A DNA stretch of 64,000 bases from Pelagovum sp. HNIBRBA483 (GCF_040931995.1 NZ_CP162412.1:2519001-2583000); one strand, 5' to 3'; counted from the first letter of the stretch, positions 48,736 through 58,452 are shown. Notes: a model not told the origin generated them from the letters alone. A program made the numbers and translations.

Positions 48736-49203
48736 ATGAAGTCGAAACCCCGCTTTCCCATTTCGCAGGAAGAGGTCGGCATTTTTGTCGAGAGGCTTTA
48801 TATGCGCATTTCGGAAGATCCGGTGCTTGCCCCGATCTACAACAGGCATATCGAAAGCTGGCCGAAGCATATCGAACGGCTGACCGCGTTTTGGGAAAAT
48901 GTCATTTTTGGCAACGGATCGGACAGCGCGAGCCCGCTGATCAAGCACCTGAGAACAGGGGAAATCCGGCCGGAGCATTTCGAACGGTGGCTGGGTATGT
49001 TCCGCAAGGCGGCCGAAGACTCGCTCTCACCAATCGCTGCATCCGCGTGGGAGTTGCTCGCCGAGCGCTTGAGCACCGCCTATGAGCGCAGCGCCCAGCA
49101 TAACATGAGCGCAATGGCATTCGGTCATCGTGAGGACTTGGAAAACAGTCCCGACACCGAGCGCCCGACAACACCCGAAACCGACGGGCGCGACCCGACC
49201 TGA
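48736..49203 (+). CDS. Group III truncated haemoglobin
   Basis: 155 residues. The globin part (about 8-130) has LYMRISEDPVLAPIYNRHIESWPKHIERLTAFWENVIFG and proximal His81 in GEIRPEHFERWLGMF, the pattern of the trHbIII family; Tyr at B10 and Trp in helix E region are also present. Likely binds O2, CO or NO. The C-terminal 30 residues are disordered-looking (Thr/Glu/Pro) and overlap the convergent DUF697 gene by 79 bases. Confidence 0.87.
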   Translation: MKSKPRFPISQEEVGIFVERLYMRISEDPVLAPIYNRHIESWPKHIERLTAFWENVIFGNGSDSASPLIKHLRTGEIRPEHFERWLGMFRKAAEDSLSPIAASAWELLAERLSTAYERSAQHNMSAMAFGHREDLENSPDTERPTTPETDGRDPT

Positions 49204-50132
49204 AACGGCATAGGTCGACAGACCTCCATTGCCGCGATGCCGACACGCGCAGTCAGCGCGCCATTGATCACGCCCTCACCAAAGCGGCGCGATACCTTCG
49301 TCAACAATCCACCGCCAGCGACCGAACCGATCAAATCGTCCCCGATCGCGATTGCCCCGGTCGCGACGAGATGGGAAAATACCGCGCGATAGAGCCGCCA
49401 ACTGCCAACGACACCGCTACGGCCGCCGTAGATTTCGGCAATGCGGCGGATCATCGACAGGTTCGTCAGGAGCGCCACAGCCACATCAGCAAGCGCCAAG
49501 GGGATAAGGGCAGTGGCAGCGGCGACCTTACGGCTGGCAGTTTCGATCTCCTGCCGAGCAAGGGTGTCGAGGGGCATCAAAAAGCCCCGCTCGACTGCCG
49601 CCAAGACCGCATCGGCATCAACCGCGTCTGTGAGGGCGCGGGTCGTATCGGCATGCTGCCACGCCAGTTCGGGACGGCCCCGATAAAGATGCATGACCCT
49701 TTCCGCGCTGTTCCGCGCGGCGGGAACATCGGACAGCGATAGCGCCTCGTCTACCGCATGGCGAAGATCATCGATCTTTCGCAAGCGCCCAAGTGCCACC
49801 ATCTCGCGCAGTAGCACGAACAAGGCCAACACCACGATCACCGCGATCAGGCCGCCGACCACTGCACCAAGGGCCGGTGAACGGGCGATGGATGCCATCA
49901 GAAAATCCCATGCCCAGAGGCTGACAGCGAGGCTGACCAAAATGCCAATAGCCGCCGTGAGAAAACCCATGACGCGGCCGCGCGGTGGGCGCGCAGGCAT
50001 GGCTTGCCTTGGCACCCCTTCCGCAACCTCATGACCGAGATCAGAAATCGGATCAGCAGTAGAAGGATCGAGTTGGGCAGTCGGATCAAGATCCTGAAGC
50101 AGCGGGCCGCGCGCTTGTTTTTCTTGGGTCAT
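49125..50132 (-). CDS. DUF697 / TIGR01620-type membrane protein (YcjF family)
   Basis: 335 residues. An acidic N-terminal tail (PLLQDLDPTAQLDPSTADP) precedes two membrane helices (about 57-77 and 88-110) and a cytoplasmic domain containing the DUF697 helices (about 215-330, VAAATALIPLALADVAVALLTNLSMIRRIAEIYGG). Paired with YcjX, its usual partner, 40 bases upstream. GAGG precedes the ATG at 50132; a start at 50213 is in frame but would overlap ycjX. Function unknown, stress-related in enterobacteria. Confidence 0.85.
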   Translation of the reverse strand: MTQEKQARGPLLQDLDPTAQLDPSTADPISDLGHEVAEGVPRQAMPARPPRGRVMGFLTAAIGILVSLAVSLWAWDFLMASIARSPALGAVVGGLIAVIVVLALFVLLREMVALGRLRKIDDLRHAVDEALSLSDVPAARNSAERVMHLYRGRPELAWQHADTTRALTDAVDADAVLAAVERGFLMPLDTLARQEIETASRKVAAATALIPLALADVAVALLTNLSMIRRIAEIYGGRSGVVGSWRLYRAVFSHLVATGAIAIGDDLIGSVAGGGLLTKVSRRFGEGVINGALTARVGIAAMEVCRPMPFQVGSRPSVSGVVGRSVSGLFSKSSR

Positions 50133-50172
50133 GTGCAGTCCTCGGTCACAAAAGCGTTGGCGCGGGTGCGTG

Positions 50173-51594
50173 TCATAGGCGATCCCCCAAAAGAAATTCG
50201 CATGCTTTATCAAGCCGGATATGAGGCGGGCCGCCGGTGGTGCTTTGGGTCAGCGGAGCGGGAGCGAAGGAGACGTTGGAAAAGGAACGATCCTTCCACG
50301 ACGCGCTACGCCGCGCGGCCTCGGCCAACAGCGTTTGCGGGTTTTCGGGCAAGTCACCGGCGTGGAAGGCAACCTGCTTGCCGCCATCCACGATGCGACC
50401 TTTGACTACGGCGATATTCGCGCCGCTTGCGTCGGCAACTTCGTCTTCCACCGTGGTACGAAGCGCGGCAATCGACATCGCGGCGGTATCGGCACCAGCA
50501 AAGCGGGCGCGGGCACGGGCGTCTTGCAATAAGGCCTCACCCAATGCCGTGAGCGCAGGATGGTGGCTATGGTGCAGGTGGTCTGCCTTGGTGACGGCGA
50601 AGAGAATCTTCTCGACGCGGGAAAGTCCGATCAACCTTCCAAGCCGACCAGTGCGCCCGGGCTTGAAGGCTTCGAGCACCTTGCCCATCGTCTTGCGCAG
50701 ATCGTCGAGCGCGGCGGGGCCTTGTGCGAGGGCACCCAGCGCATCGACCAGAACGATCTGCCGATCTATGCGGGAAAAATGATCGCGGAAGAAGGGCTGA
50801 ACGACCTTCTTTTTATAGCCTTCGAAGCGGCGTTCGAATTCGCGGTAAAGGGAGCCGCGCTGCCCATTCGCGGGCGCTGGCAGGGGCGCGAAGCTGAGCA
50901 TGGGCGAGCCTTCGAGATCACCCGGGAGCAGGAGCCGCCCCGGACCACAATCGGCAAAACCTGCCGCTTGCAGGGCGCGTAAATGGGCGCGGAAGGCTTC
51001 AGAAATTTCGGTCAGGCGGTCCTCTGAAGGTGGTGGCGCGTCGGGAGAAAGGGTTTGAAGGAGTTCCTGCACTTTGCCACCCTCTGGGGTGCGGGACAGG
51101 CCGGCGATGACCTCTTCGGACCACTGGGCGTAACTCGTTGACAAGAGCGCCAGATCAAGCAGCCATTCGCCCGGATAGTCGATGATATCAATGTGCAAGG
51201 TGCGCGGCGCGGAGAGGCCCGACAAAAGCCCGCGCGGCTGGATCTTTAGCGACAGGCGCAATTCGCTGATACGGCGGGTGCCTTGGGGCCAGTCGGGTGC
51301 ATCGCCGGTAAGCGTGGCGAGGTGTTCCTCGTAACGGAAGCGCGGGACGGACACCGCGGGCCGTGGCTCCAGATAGGCGGCGAGCACCCTGCCCTCGGCG
51401 GCGGAAATCAGCTGCGGCATGCGGCCGGTATTGAGCAGATTAGCGACCAAAGAGGTAATAAAAACAGTCTTTCCAGAGCGCGAAAGCCCCGTTACGCCAA
51501 GGCGGATCGTATTGCTTGAGACACGCTCAACAGTGCTTTCCGCGAGGTGCTCTGCGCGGCGCAGGATGCCATCGGCCAAATCAGTTATGTTCAC
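50173..51594 (-). CDS. YcjX family P-loop nucleotide-binding protein
   Basis: 473 residues from the GTG at 51594. Walker A-like GVTGLSRSGKTVFITSLVANL (about 32-52), DIIDYPGEWLLDL (Walker B/G3-like) and ILFAVTKADHLHH (NKxD-like) are seen. The YcjX family binds GTP/GDP and is induced by envelope and heat stress in enterobacteria. The frame is open much further upstream, across truA in antisense, but AGGAG six bases before the GTG and the homology-like N-terminus fix the start. Operon with the DUF697 gene. Confidence 0.9.
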   Translation of the reverse strand: MNITDLADGILRRAEHLAESTVERVSSNTIRLGVTGLSRSGKTVFITSLVANLLNTGRMPQLISAAEGRVLAAYLEPRPAVSVPRFRYEEHLATLTGDAPDWPQGTRRISELRLSLKIQPRGLLSGLSAPRTLHIDIIDYPGEWLLDLALLSTSYAQWSEEVIAGLSRTPEGGKVQELLQTLSPDAPPPSEDRLTEISEAFRAHLRALQAAGFADCGPGRLLLPGDLEGSPMLSFAPLPAPANGQRGSLYREFERRFEGYKKKVVQPFFRDHFSRIDRQIVLVDALGALAQGPAALDDLRKTMGKVLEAFKPGRTGRLGRLIGLSRVEKILFAVTKADHLHHSHHPALTALGEALLQDARARARFAGADTAAMSIAALRTTVEDEVADASGANIAVVKGRIVDGGKQVAFHAGDLPENPQTLLAEAARRSASWKDRSFSNVSFAPAPLTQSTTGGPPHIRLDKACEFLLGDRL

Positions 51595-51693
51595 GCGCGT
51601 CTCCTTTGTCGCCCTCCCAAGATAGGGGTTCGCGACGGCAGTTTGTAGGCTTGTGATCTTGATGAGTTTGCCGGAGTGGGATACCGGCTGAAT

Positions 51694-52464
51694 ATGCCAA
51701 GATATGCTTTGAAAATCGAATACCACGGTACCCCTTTCGCGGGATGGCAGCGGCAGGCGGATCAGCCTTCGGTGCAAGGCGCGATTGAAGCGGCCTTGGC
51801 GAAGCTGGAGCCGCGCGCTCATACCATCGCGGCGGCGGGGCGGACGGATGCCGGTGTGCATGCCACGGGGCAGGTTGCGCAGTGCGATATGGAAAAGGAA
51901 TGGGACCCGTTCCGGCTGTCGGAGGCGCTGAATTTCCACCTCAAACCGGAGCCTGTGGCGATCCTTGATTGTGCGCGGGTGACGGATGATTGGCATGCGC
52001 GGTTCAGCGCGGTGGAGCGGCGCTATATGTTCCGCCTGATCAGCCGCCGTGCGCCGCTGACACATGACCGCAACCTCGCGTGGCGGGTCAATCATATGCT
52101 CGATGCTCAGGCCATGCAGGAAGGCGCTAACCATCTGATCGGGAAGCATGATTTCACCACCTTCCGCTCCTCGATCTGCCAAGCAGACAGCCCCGTCAAG
52201 ACGCTCGACGCGCTAGAGGTGGAAACGCGGCAGGAGGCGGGGCAGACGGAGTTCCGGTTTCATGTGCGGGCGCGGTCTTTCCTGCATAATCAGGTGCGTA
52301 GTTTTGTGGGCACCTTGGAGCGGGTCGGCGCGGGAGCTTGGGCGCCGGAGGATGTACGCTTGGCGCTAGAGGCGCGTGACCGTGCAGCCTGTGGGCCAGT
52401 GAGCCCGCCAGACGGATTGTACCTTGTTGGCGTCGGTTATCCGGACGACCCGTTCACCCAATAA
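51694..52464 (+). CDS. truA: tRNA pseudouridine(38-40) synthase
   Basis: 256 residues. The catalytic Asp52 lies in [15 protein letters not shown]-terminal [21 protein letters not shown] and late [17 protein letters not shown] complete the TruA pattern. Modifies uridines 38-40 in the anticodon arm. A start six codons earlier (51676) is possible. Divergent from ycjX. Confidence 0.97.
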   Translation: MPRYALKIEYHGTPFAGWQRQADQPSVQGAIEAALAKLEPRAHTIAAAGRTDAGVHATGQVAQCDMEKEWDPFRLSEALNFHLKPEPVAILDCARVTDDWHARFSAVERRYMFRLISRRAPLTHDRNLAWRVNHMLDAQAMQEGANHLIGKHDFTTFRSSICQADSPVKTLDALEVETRQEAGQTEFRFHVRARSFLHNQVRSFVGTLERVGAGAWAPEDVRLALEARDRAACGPVSPPDGLYLVGVGYPDDPFTQ

Positions 52465-52466
52465 AA

Positions 52467-52483
52467 TTAACCCCTTTTTAACC
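52467..52483 (+). promoter_or_regulatory. CtrA-type binding site
   Basis: TTAA at 52467-52470, seven bases, then TTAACC at 52478-52483: an exact match to the CtrA consensus TTAA-N7-TTAAC known from Caulobacter and used by Rhodobacteraceae CtrA. It starts three bases after the truA stop and is 327 bases upstream of tamA. No other exact copy was noticed in intergenic parts of the window. Confidence 0.55.
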
Positions 52484-52746
52484 ACGAAAACGGCGTCGAT
52501 ACAGATGATTTGCGTTGTGGTGCCGTTTTGCCGTGTGACCAGACCATTGTAACAGAGCGATCATAATAAATTGTTTCGGGAGCGGTGTGCAGGGCGCGGG
52601 GCGTGGCGGATCATCCTTTCAACTTTAAATTCACGAACTTAGTCCGTTTCCAAGGAAGGGTGCGGACCGTTTCGGCAAATCAACGCCGATGGCGTTTCAG
52701 GCATTCAAGCGGGCATGGAAACAGGCTAGATTAAGGGGGCACAACC

Positions 52747-52766
52747 GATGCACAAGTGATGCACAA
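52747..52766 (+). repeat. Direct repeat GATGCACAA upstream of tamA
   Basis: GATGCACAA occurs at 52747-52755 and again at 52758-52766, eleven bases apart start to start (about one helical turn), and the palindrome ATGCAT follows at 52770-52775. The pair ends 43 bases before the tamA start. It could bind an activator or repressor; no family is assigned. Confidence 0.4.
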
Positions 52767-52809
52767 TCCATGCATATCGCAGGTGCAGAAACTTTAACGG
52801 GATCTAAAC

Positions 52810-54660
52810 GTGACCACCCGCAAACGCCTTCGCCCCGCCGCCCGTATCGCCGCCCTGACACGCGGCGCTGTGCTGGCTGTGGCAATCGGCGCGACGACCG
52901 CCACAACAGCACAAGCAACGGCGCTCGAATTCCGGCTCGACACGGGGAGTGACGCCACACTCGAAGCGGCGCTGGAACAAGGCTCGCTGCTCGCGAGCAC
53001 GATGGCGGATGCGCAGGCGGCGGCATCGGCGCAAGACCTGATCGCGGCCGCGCAAGCGGATTACCAACGGCTGATCGCGGTGCTCTACGAGGCGGGCTAT
53101 TTCGGTGCTGAACTGTCGATCAGCATCGACGGGCAGGAGGCGGTGACGCTTTCGCCACTGGACCAGACGCAGCGCATCGACGAGATCACCATAACGGTTG
53201 ATACCGGCCCCGCGTACCGCTTTGCCGAAGCCACCATCGGCCCGCTGCCGGAAACGGGCGGTTCCCCTGCTCTGCCGGACGGGTTTGCCAGCGGCGCGGT
53301 GGCGGGAACGGGCGTGATCCGCGCCGCAGCAAAGGCGGGAGTCGCCGCATGGCGGGCGGCGGGGCATCCGCTGGCGCGGATTGCGGCGCAAGACATCACC
53401 GCCCAGCATCAGGACCGCACCCTCTCCGCCCGATTGACGCTGGAGGCGGGACCGGCCGCCGAGATCGCGCAGCCGGTGATCGGGGGCAATATGGCCACGC
53501 GCAGCACCCGCATTGCCCAGATCGCGGGCCTGCGGCAGGGGAACAGGTACGACCCGAAGGCAATCGACCAAGCTGCCGCGCGGCTCAGGGACAGTGGCAC
53601 CTTCCGCAGCGTGGTGATCAGCGAAGGCGAGGCGCTGGATGCCAACGGACAACTGCCGATAGACATTCAAGTGAGCGAGCAACTGCCCCGCCGCTACGGG
53701 CTGGGCGCGGAAGTATCGACTGCCGAAGGGCTGACGCTGAGCGGCTTCTGGATGCATCGCAACCTTTTGGGCGGGGCCGAAAACCTGCGGATCGACGCCG
53801 AGATCGCGGGGCTGGCGGGCGAAACTGGCGGTATTGATACCTCTATCGACGCGACGCTGCGGCGACCGGCGACATTCACCTCGAAGATCGACATGGTGGC
53901 GAGCGCAGAAGTTATGCGGCTTGACGAGCCGGACTTCCGGCTGGACCAAATGCGCGCCGGCGTCAGCTTTGAACGGGATGTGACCGCGACGCTGACCCTT
54001 TCGGCGGGCGTCAGCGCGGCAACAGCGCGGGCCACCGAAGGGGCAACAAACCGCAGTTACAGCTTTGCGGCGCTGCCGATTAAAGGCCTGTGGGAACAGC
54101 GCGACGACCGCAATACGCCGCGTGAAGGGCTATTTGGCACGTTGGAGATCACGCCTTTTGCCGGTGTGGGTGATCTGGACAGCGGCCTGCGGCTGTTTAG
54201 CGAGGGGCGGTATTACCTGCCGTTGGGAGATGCGGCGCGGCCACAAGTGATGGCGCTGCGGGCACAAGCGGGTGCGGTGATGGGCGCGGACGCGACGCGC
54301 GCACCGACGGATTACCTCTTTCACAGCGGGGGCAGCGACACGGTGCGCGGCCAGCCCTATCAGGCGCTGGGTGCTGATCTGGCGGGTGACGGCGCCAGCG
54401 GTGCGGGCGCGTTTGCCGCGCTCAGCGCGGAATGGCGGCAGCCGCTCAACGGTGCGTTTGGCATGGTTGGCTTTGCCGATATTGGCTGGGTGGCGGCTGA
54501 CGTGACCGGCAGCAACAGCGATTGGCATGCCGGTGCGGGGCTTGGCCTGCGTTACGATACGGGCATCGGGCCGATCCGGCTGGACGTGGCAACCCCGCTG
54601 GGCAAGGGCGAGACGGGCAAGGGCGTGAGCCTTTACGTTGGCATCGGGCAGGCCTTTTGA
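52810..54660 (+). CDS. tamA: Translocation and assembly module protein TamA (Omp85 family)
   Basis: 616 residues. Signal peptide about 1-37 (ending TTAQATA), then POTRA-type repeats (about 40-275, e.g. IDEITITVDTGPAYRFAEATIG and IAGLRQGNRYDPKAIDQAAARLRDSGTFRSVVIS) and a 16-strand beta-barrel from about 285 with the closing GIGPIRLDVATPLGKG and terminal Phe. Inserts autotransporter and other outer-membrane proteins with TamB. GTG start at 52810. The stop overlaps the tamB start by one base (TGATG). Confidence 0.94.
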   Translation: MTTRKRLRPAARIAALTRGAVLAVAIGATTATTAQATALEFRLDTGSDATLEAALEQGSLLASTMADAQAAASAQDLIAAAQADYQRLIAVLYEAGYFGAELSISIDGQEAVTLSPLDQTQRIDEITITVDTGPAYRFAEATIGPLPETGGSPALPDGFASGAVAGTGVIRAAAKAGVAAWRAAGHPLARIAAQDITAQHQDRTLSARLTLEAGPAAEIAQPVIGGNMATRSTRIAQIAGLRQGNRYDPKAIDQAAARLRDSGTFRSVVISEGEALDANGQLPIDIQVSEQLPRRYGLGAEVSTAEGLTLSGFWMHRNLLGGAENLRIDAEIAGLAGETGGIDTSIDATLRRPATFTSKIDMVASAEVMRLDEPDFRLDQMRAGVSFERDVTATLTLSAGVSAATARATEGATNRSYSFAALPIKGLWEQRDDRNTPREGLFGTLEITPFAGVGDLDSGLRLFSEGRYYLPLGDAARPQVMALRAQAGAVMGADATRAPTDYLFHSGGSDTVRGQPYQALGADLAGDGASGAGAFAALSAEWRQPLNGAFGMVGFADIGWVAADVTGSNSDWHAGAGLGLRYDTGIGPIRLDVATPLGKGETGKGVSLYVGIGQAF

Positions 54661-57600
54661 TGCGCGGTGCGATGCGCTTTTTGTTGATGCTCTGGTTGCT
54701 GGCGCTGCCGCTCGCCACGCTGGCCCAAGAGAGCGACGACAAGGGTTTTCTGACGCGGTTGATCGAGGACAGCCTTTCGGGTGAGGGGCGGCGGGTCGAT
54801 ATCACGGGTTTCAAAGGTGCGCTCTCTGCGCGGGCGACGATCGAGCGGCTGACCATCGCCGATCAGGACGGCATCTGGCTGGATATGCGCGAGCTGGTGC
54901 TCGACTGGGAGCGCAGTGCGCTGCTGTCGCGGGCGCTGCGGGTGCGCGAGCTTTCGGCGGGGCGGATTGACCTGATCCGGCGCCCCCTGCCCGCCCCTGA
55001 TGCGCTGCCCTCGGCGGAAGCGCGGGCGTGGCGCTTGCCGGAACTGCCGGTGAGCGTGGAGATCGGACAGCTGGCGGCTGAAGAGATCACCCTTGGCGCA
55101 ACCGTGTTGGGCGAAGCTATGGCGCTGCGGCTGGACGGGCGCGGCAGCTTGGCCGCTGGTGTGCTGGACGTGGCGTTGGAAGCGGAGCGGCGCGACGGGG
55201 CGTTGGGGCGGTTTGACCTGACGCTGCTGCGCGACGAAGCGAACGATGATCTGGCGGTGAACCTTGTGCTGAGCGAGGGCGCGGGCGGGATCGCGGCGCG
55301 GGCGCTGGACCTGCCCGGACTGCCGCCGGTCGCGTTGACGGTGGCGGGCACGGGGCCGGTGGCAGATTTCAACGCCGATATCGCCTTGGAAACCGATGGC
55401 ACGGCGCGACTGACCGGCGCGGTGGGCGCACGGCGCATGGCAAGCGGCGCAACGCGGCTGCGGCTAGCGCTGGCGGGCGACGTGCGGGCGCTGGTCGATG
55501 CGGAGTATCATCCGTTCTTTGGCGACGAGAGCGGGCTGGACGCCTTGGTCACGCGGCATGTGGACGGGGCGACGGATATCGAGCGGATCGCGCTGCAAAC
55601 CGGGGCGCTGCAATTGAGCGGCGCGGCGGCGCTGGACGCCGATGGCTGGCCGCGCCGGATGGTGATGAGCGCCGCGCTGGATGGCGCAGCGGCGGACGGG
55701 CCGTTGCGCCTGCCCTTTGCGGCGGCGGATACGTCGGTTGAGGGCGGCACGGTGGCGCTGGCCTTTGACGCGGCGCGGGGCGAGCGCTGGACGCTGAACG
55801 CGGCGCTGGAAGGGCTGGAAAGCGACGAATGGCGGCTGCCGGTCCTATCAATGACCGGCGGCGGGCGGATCGCGGGGCTGGAGAGCGCCGACGCGGCCGA
55901 TCATCTGTTCACCGCCGATCTGGAATTGACGGCAGAGGAGATGCAGTTCGCCGATGCGGCACTTGGCGCGGCGCTTGGAAAGGCGCTGGCGGGGCGGCTG
56001 GTGATGGAGCGGCAGGGCGACGGGCCGTTGAGCCTGCCGGTGATCGCGCTCAACGGACCGGATCTGGCGCTCGACGGAAGCGCGGCGCTGGATTTCGCGC
56101 CGCTGGTGCTGACGGCAACGCTGCAAGCGAGCAGCGCGGATTTTGGCCGGTTCAGCGGGCTGGCGGGGCGGCAACTGGGCGGTGGCGGCGATCTGGCGGT
56201 GAACGCCCGCTATGAACCGAGCGAGGGTGCGCTGGCGGTTGATGTTTCGGGCCGGACGCGAAATCTGTCGCTCGATCAACCTGAGATCGACGCCCTGTTG
56301 CGCGGGGCGGGAACGCTTGATCTGGCGTTGGAGCGGGATACCGAGGGCACACGGCTGACGGCCCTCGAGATACGCACGGGCAATGGCGCCGTGACCGGAA
56401 GCGGCGGCCTGTCGGAAGCCGCAAGCGCGGCGGAGATCAGTGCGCAGTTGGTGGACATCGGGCTTTTGGTGCCGGAACTCAGCGGGCCTGCGTCCTTTGG
56501 TGTGCAAGCGATACGCGACGGAGCAAGCGACCCTTGGGCAATCAGCGCGGGCGGTGAAGGGCCGGGCGGAATCACGATCGCGGCCGAAGGCACATTAGCC
56601 ACCGATATGAGCCGCGCGACAGGCACTTTACGCGGGCGAGCGCCGCTGGGGCTGGCGAACCCGTTCATCGCGCCGCGCCGTGTGGGCGGCATGACCCGCT
56701 ATGACCTGCGCATCGACGGGCCGGCGACGCTCGCATCATTGGCGGGCGACATCACGGTTGAGGGCGGGCGGCTGACCGCGCCGACATTTGGGCAGGCGCT
56801 GGAGGACATTAGCGGTACCATTCGCCTGCAAAACGGGAATGCGGACATTGACCTTTCGAGCACGCTTGCGCCGCAATCCGGCAATGTGCTCCTTTCCGGC
56901 CGGATCGGGCTGGCACCGCCCTTTGCGGCTGACCTGAACGCGCTGCTGGACCGCCTGATCGTCCGCAATCCGGCGCTTTATGAAGCGGTTGTCGATGGTA
57001 GTTTGCAGCTGCGCGGCCCGCTCAACCGGAGCCGCCTGAGCGGCGATATCCGTGTGCCACAGGCAGAGCTGCGCGTGCCATCATCGCCCATCGGCGCGGT
57101 GGGTGCGCTGCCGCAGGTTCGCCATCAGGGTGCGGATGCGGGCATTCGCCAGACGCTCGAACGCGCGGGCCTCACGCTGGACGGGACGGAAGCCATGAGT
57201 GACAGCGGCCCCCGCACCGGCGGCGGGGTGACGATAGACCTGAGCATCGACGCGCCGCAGCGCCTTTTCGTGCGCGGGCGCGGGCTTGATGCGGAGCTGG
57301 GTGGCAGGCTGACCCTGACCGGCAATGGCAATCAGGTGATCCCGCAGGGGCAGTTTAACCTCATTCGCGGGCGGCTGGATATCCTGCAACAGCGCTTCAC
57401 CCTCACCGAAGGGGCGGCGCGGGTGGAGGGCAATTTCCTGCCCGTGTTGCGGCTCGTGGCGAGCACCACCACCCGCACGGGGCTGGAGGTGAATATCATC
57501 GTTGAAGGCCCGGCCGACGCGCCGGATATCCGCCTGACCTCGGTGCCGAACCTGCCGCAGGATGAAATACTTGCGCAGCTCATTTTCGGGCGGGACTTCT

Positions 57601-57920
57601 CGGAGATCACGCCGCTACAGGCGGTTCAGCTTGCCAGCGCCGCCAGCACATTGGCGGGACGAAGCGGCGGACTGTTGGATCAAATCCGCAGCGGAATCGG
57701 GCTTGATGATCTGGATGTGATCACCAGCAGCAATGGCGCGGCGGCGGTGCGGCTGGGACAATATCTGGGGGAAAACCTCTATACCGGCGTGGAGATCGGC
57801 AGCGATGGGCGCAGCGCGATCACGCTGAACCTCGACATCGCCCCCGGCGTGACAGCGCGGGGCAGCACAGCAAATGATGGTAAAAGCAGCCTCGGGATCT
57901 TCTTCGAGAAGGATTACTAG
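54660..57920 (+). CDS. tamB: Translocation and assembly module inner-membrane protein TamB
   Basis: 1086 residues. N-terminal membrane anchor or signal (about 5-21, FLLMLWLLALPLATLAQ), a very long periplasmic beta-taco region of repeated short strands, and the conserved C-terminal TamB (DUF490) domain, about 740-1086, with VPNLPQDEILAQLIFGRDFSEITPLQAVQLA and closing GKSSLGIFFEKDY. Spans the periplasm to TamA and has a role in lipid and protein traffic to the outer membrane. Very GC-rich (about 70 % by eye). Confidence 0.94.
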   Translation: MRGAMRFLLMLWLLALPLATLAQESDDKGFLTRLIEDSLSGEGRRVDITGFKGALSARATIERLTIADQDGIWLDMRELVLDWERSALLSRALRVRELSAGRIDLIRRPLPAPDALPSAEARAWRLPELPVSVEIGQLAAEEITLGATVLGEAMALRLDGRGSLAAGVLDVALEAERRDGALGRFDLTLLRDEANDDLAVNLVLSEGAGGIAARALDLPGLPPVALTVAGTGPVADFNADIALETDGTARLTGAVGARRMASGATRLRLALAGDVRALVDAEYHPFFGDESGLDALVTRHVDGATDIERIALQTGALQLSGAAALDADGWPRRMVMSAALDGAAADGPLRLPFAAADTSVEGGTVALAFDAARGERWTLNAALEGLESDEWRLPVLSMTGGGRIAGLESADAADHLFTADLELTAEEMQFADAALGAALGKALAGRLVMERQGDGPLSLPVIALNGPDLALDGSAALDFAPLVLTATLQASSADFGRFSGLAGRQLGGGGDLAVNARYEPSEGALAVDVSGRTRNLSLDQPEIDALLRGAGTLDLALERDTEGTRLTALEIRTGNGAVTGSGGLSEAASAAEISAQLVDIGLLVPELSGPASFGVQAIRDGASDPWAISAGGEGPGGITIAAEGTLATDMSRATGTLRGRAPLGLANPFIAPRRVGGMTRYDLRIDGPATLASLAGDITVEGGRLTAPTFGQALEDISGTIRLQNGNADIDLSSTLAPQSGNVLLSGRIGLAPPFAADLNALLDRLIVRNPALYEAVVDGSLQLRGPLNRSRLSGDIRVPQAELRVPSSPIGAVGALPQVRHQGADAGIRQTLERAGLTLDGTEAMSDSGPRTGGGVTIDLSIDAPQRLFVRGRGLDAELGGRLTLTGNGNQVIPQGQFNLIRGRLDILQQRFTLTEGAARVEGNFLPVLRLVASTTTRTGLEVNIIVEGPADAPDIRLTSVPNLPQDEILAQLIFGRDFSEITPLQAVQLASAASTLAGRSGGLLDQIRSGIGLDDLDVITSSNGAAAVRLGQYLGENLYTGVEIGSDGRSAITLNLDIAPGVTARGSTANDGKSSLGIFFEKDY

Positions 57921-57966
57921 GCGCACCGCTGTTGGCGCGCGGCACGAAATCGGCCTATGCTGGGCC

Positions 57967-58452
57967 ATGCAGAACCTCCGCACCGCCCTCCCCGATGACG
58001 CCGACCGCTGCTTTGCCATCGAGCAAGCGGCCTATGAGGGGGACGAGGCGGCGACGCTTGCCAAAATTGCCAAACGGATCGCGGACTACCCTGAGGGGTT
58101 TCTCGTGCTGGAGGATGGCGAGGAGATCGCCGGATTTATCAATTGCGGCTGCGCGCGTGTGGTCGATATGGCTGATGAGGCCTTCAAGGAGCTGCGCGGG
58201 CATGACCCTGATGCGCCGAATGTGGTGATCCTGTCGGTCGTGGTGGACCCGTCGCGACAGGGGCACGGCCTCGCGCGGGTGCTGATGGAGGCGTTCGTCG
58301 CGCGGATGCGGGAGATGGGAAAAGGCCGCATTTACCTGATGTGCAAGGACCAGCATGTGCCGCTTTATGAGAAGCTCGGCTATGGCTACCTGCGCCCGTC
58401 GGCCTCTGACCACGGCGGGATGCGCTGGCATGAGATGGCGATGGCGCTGTAG
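57967..58452 (+). CDS. GNAT family N-acetyltransferase
   Basis: 161 residues. Acetyl-CoA-binding motif A in VVDPSRQGHGLARVLMEAFVARMREMG (about 98-124) and the late KDQHVPLYEKLGYGYL typical of GNAT folds. An early ALPDDADRCFAIEQAAYEGDEAA segment resembles arylalkylamine/polyamine-type members. The ATG at 57967 is chosen over an upstream in-frame start that overlaps tamB. Substrate unknown. Confidence 0.87.
   Translation: MQNLRTALPDDADRCFAIEQAAYEGDEAATLAKIAKRIADYPEGFLVLEDGEEIAGFINCGCARVVDMADEAFKELRGHDPDAPNVVILSVVVDPSRQGHGLARVLMEAFVARMREMGKGRIYLMCKDQHVPLYEKLGYGYLRPSASDHGGMRWHEMAMAL

Larger units (their letters stand above)
52465..52809. other. Gene-free region between truA and tamA
   Basis: 345 bases. 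It contains a CtrA-type TTAA-N7-TTAACC site just after truA and a pair of GATGCACAA repeats near its right end, listed separately. No tRNA, no credible ORF and no clear truA terminator are seen. The tamA promoter should lie here. Confidence 0.7.

Noticed and set aside
51595-52182. Upstream extension of the YcjX frame by about 196 codons
   Set aside because: It runs antisense through truA, lacks family similarity, and a GTG with AGGAG at the right distance gives the normal N-terminus.
52689-52952. Small open frame MAFQAFKRAWKQARLRG... before tamA
   Set aside because: It runs into tamA out of frame, has no ribosome-binding site, and overlaps the tamA signal peptide region.
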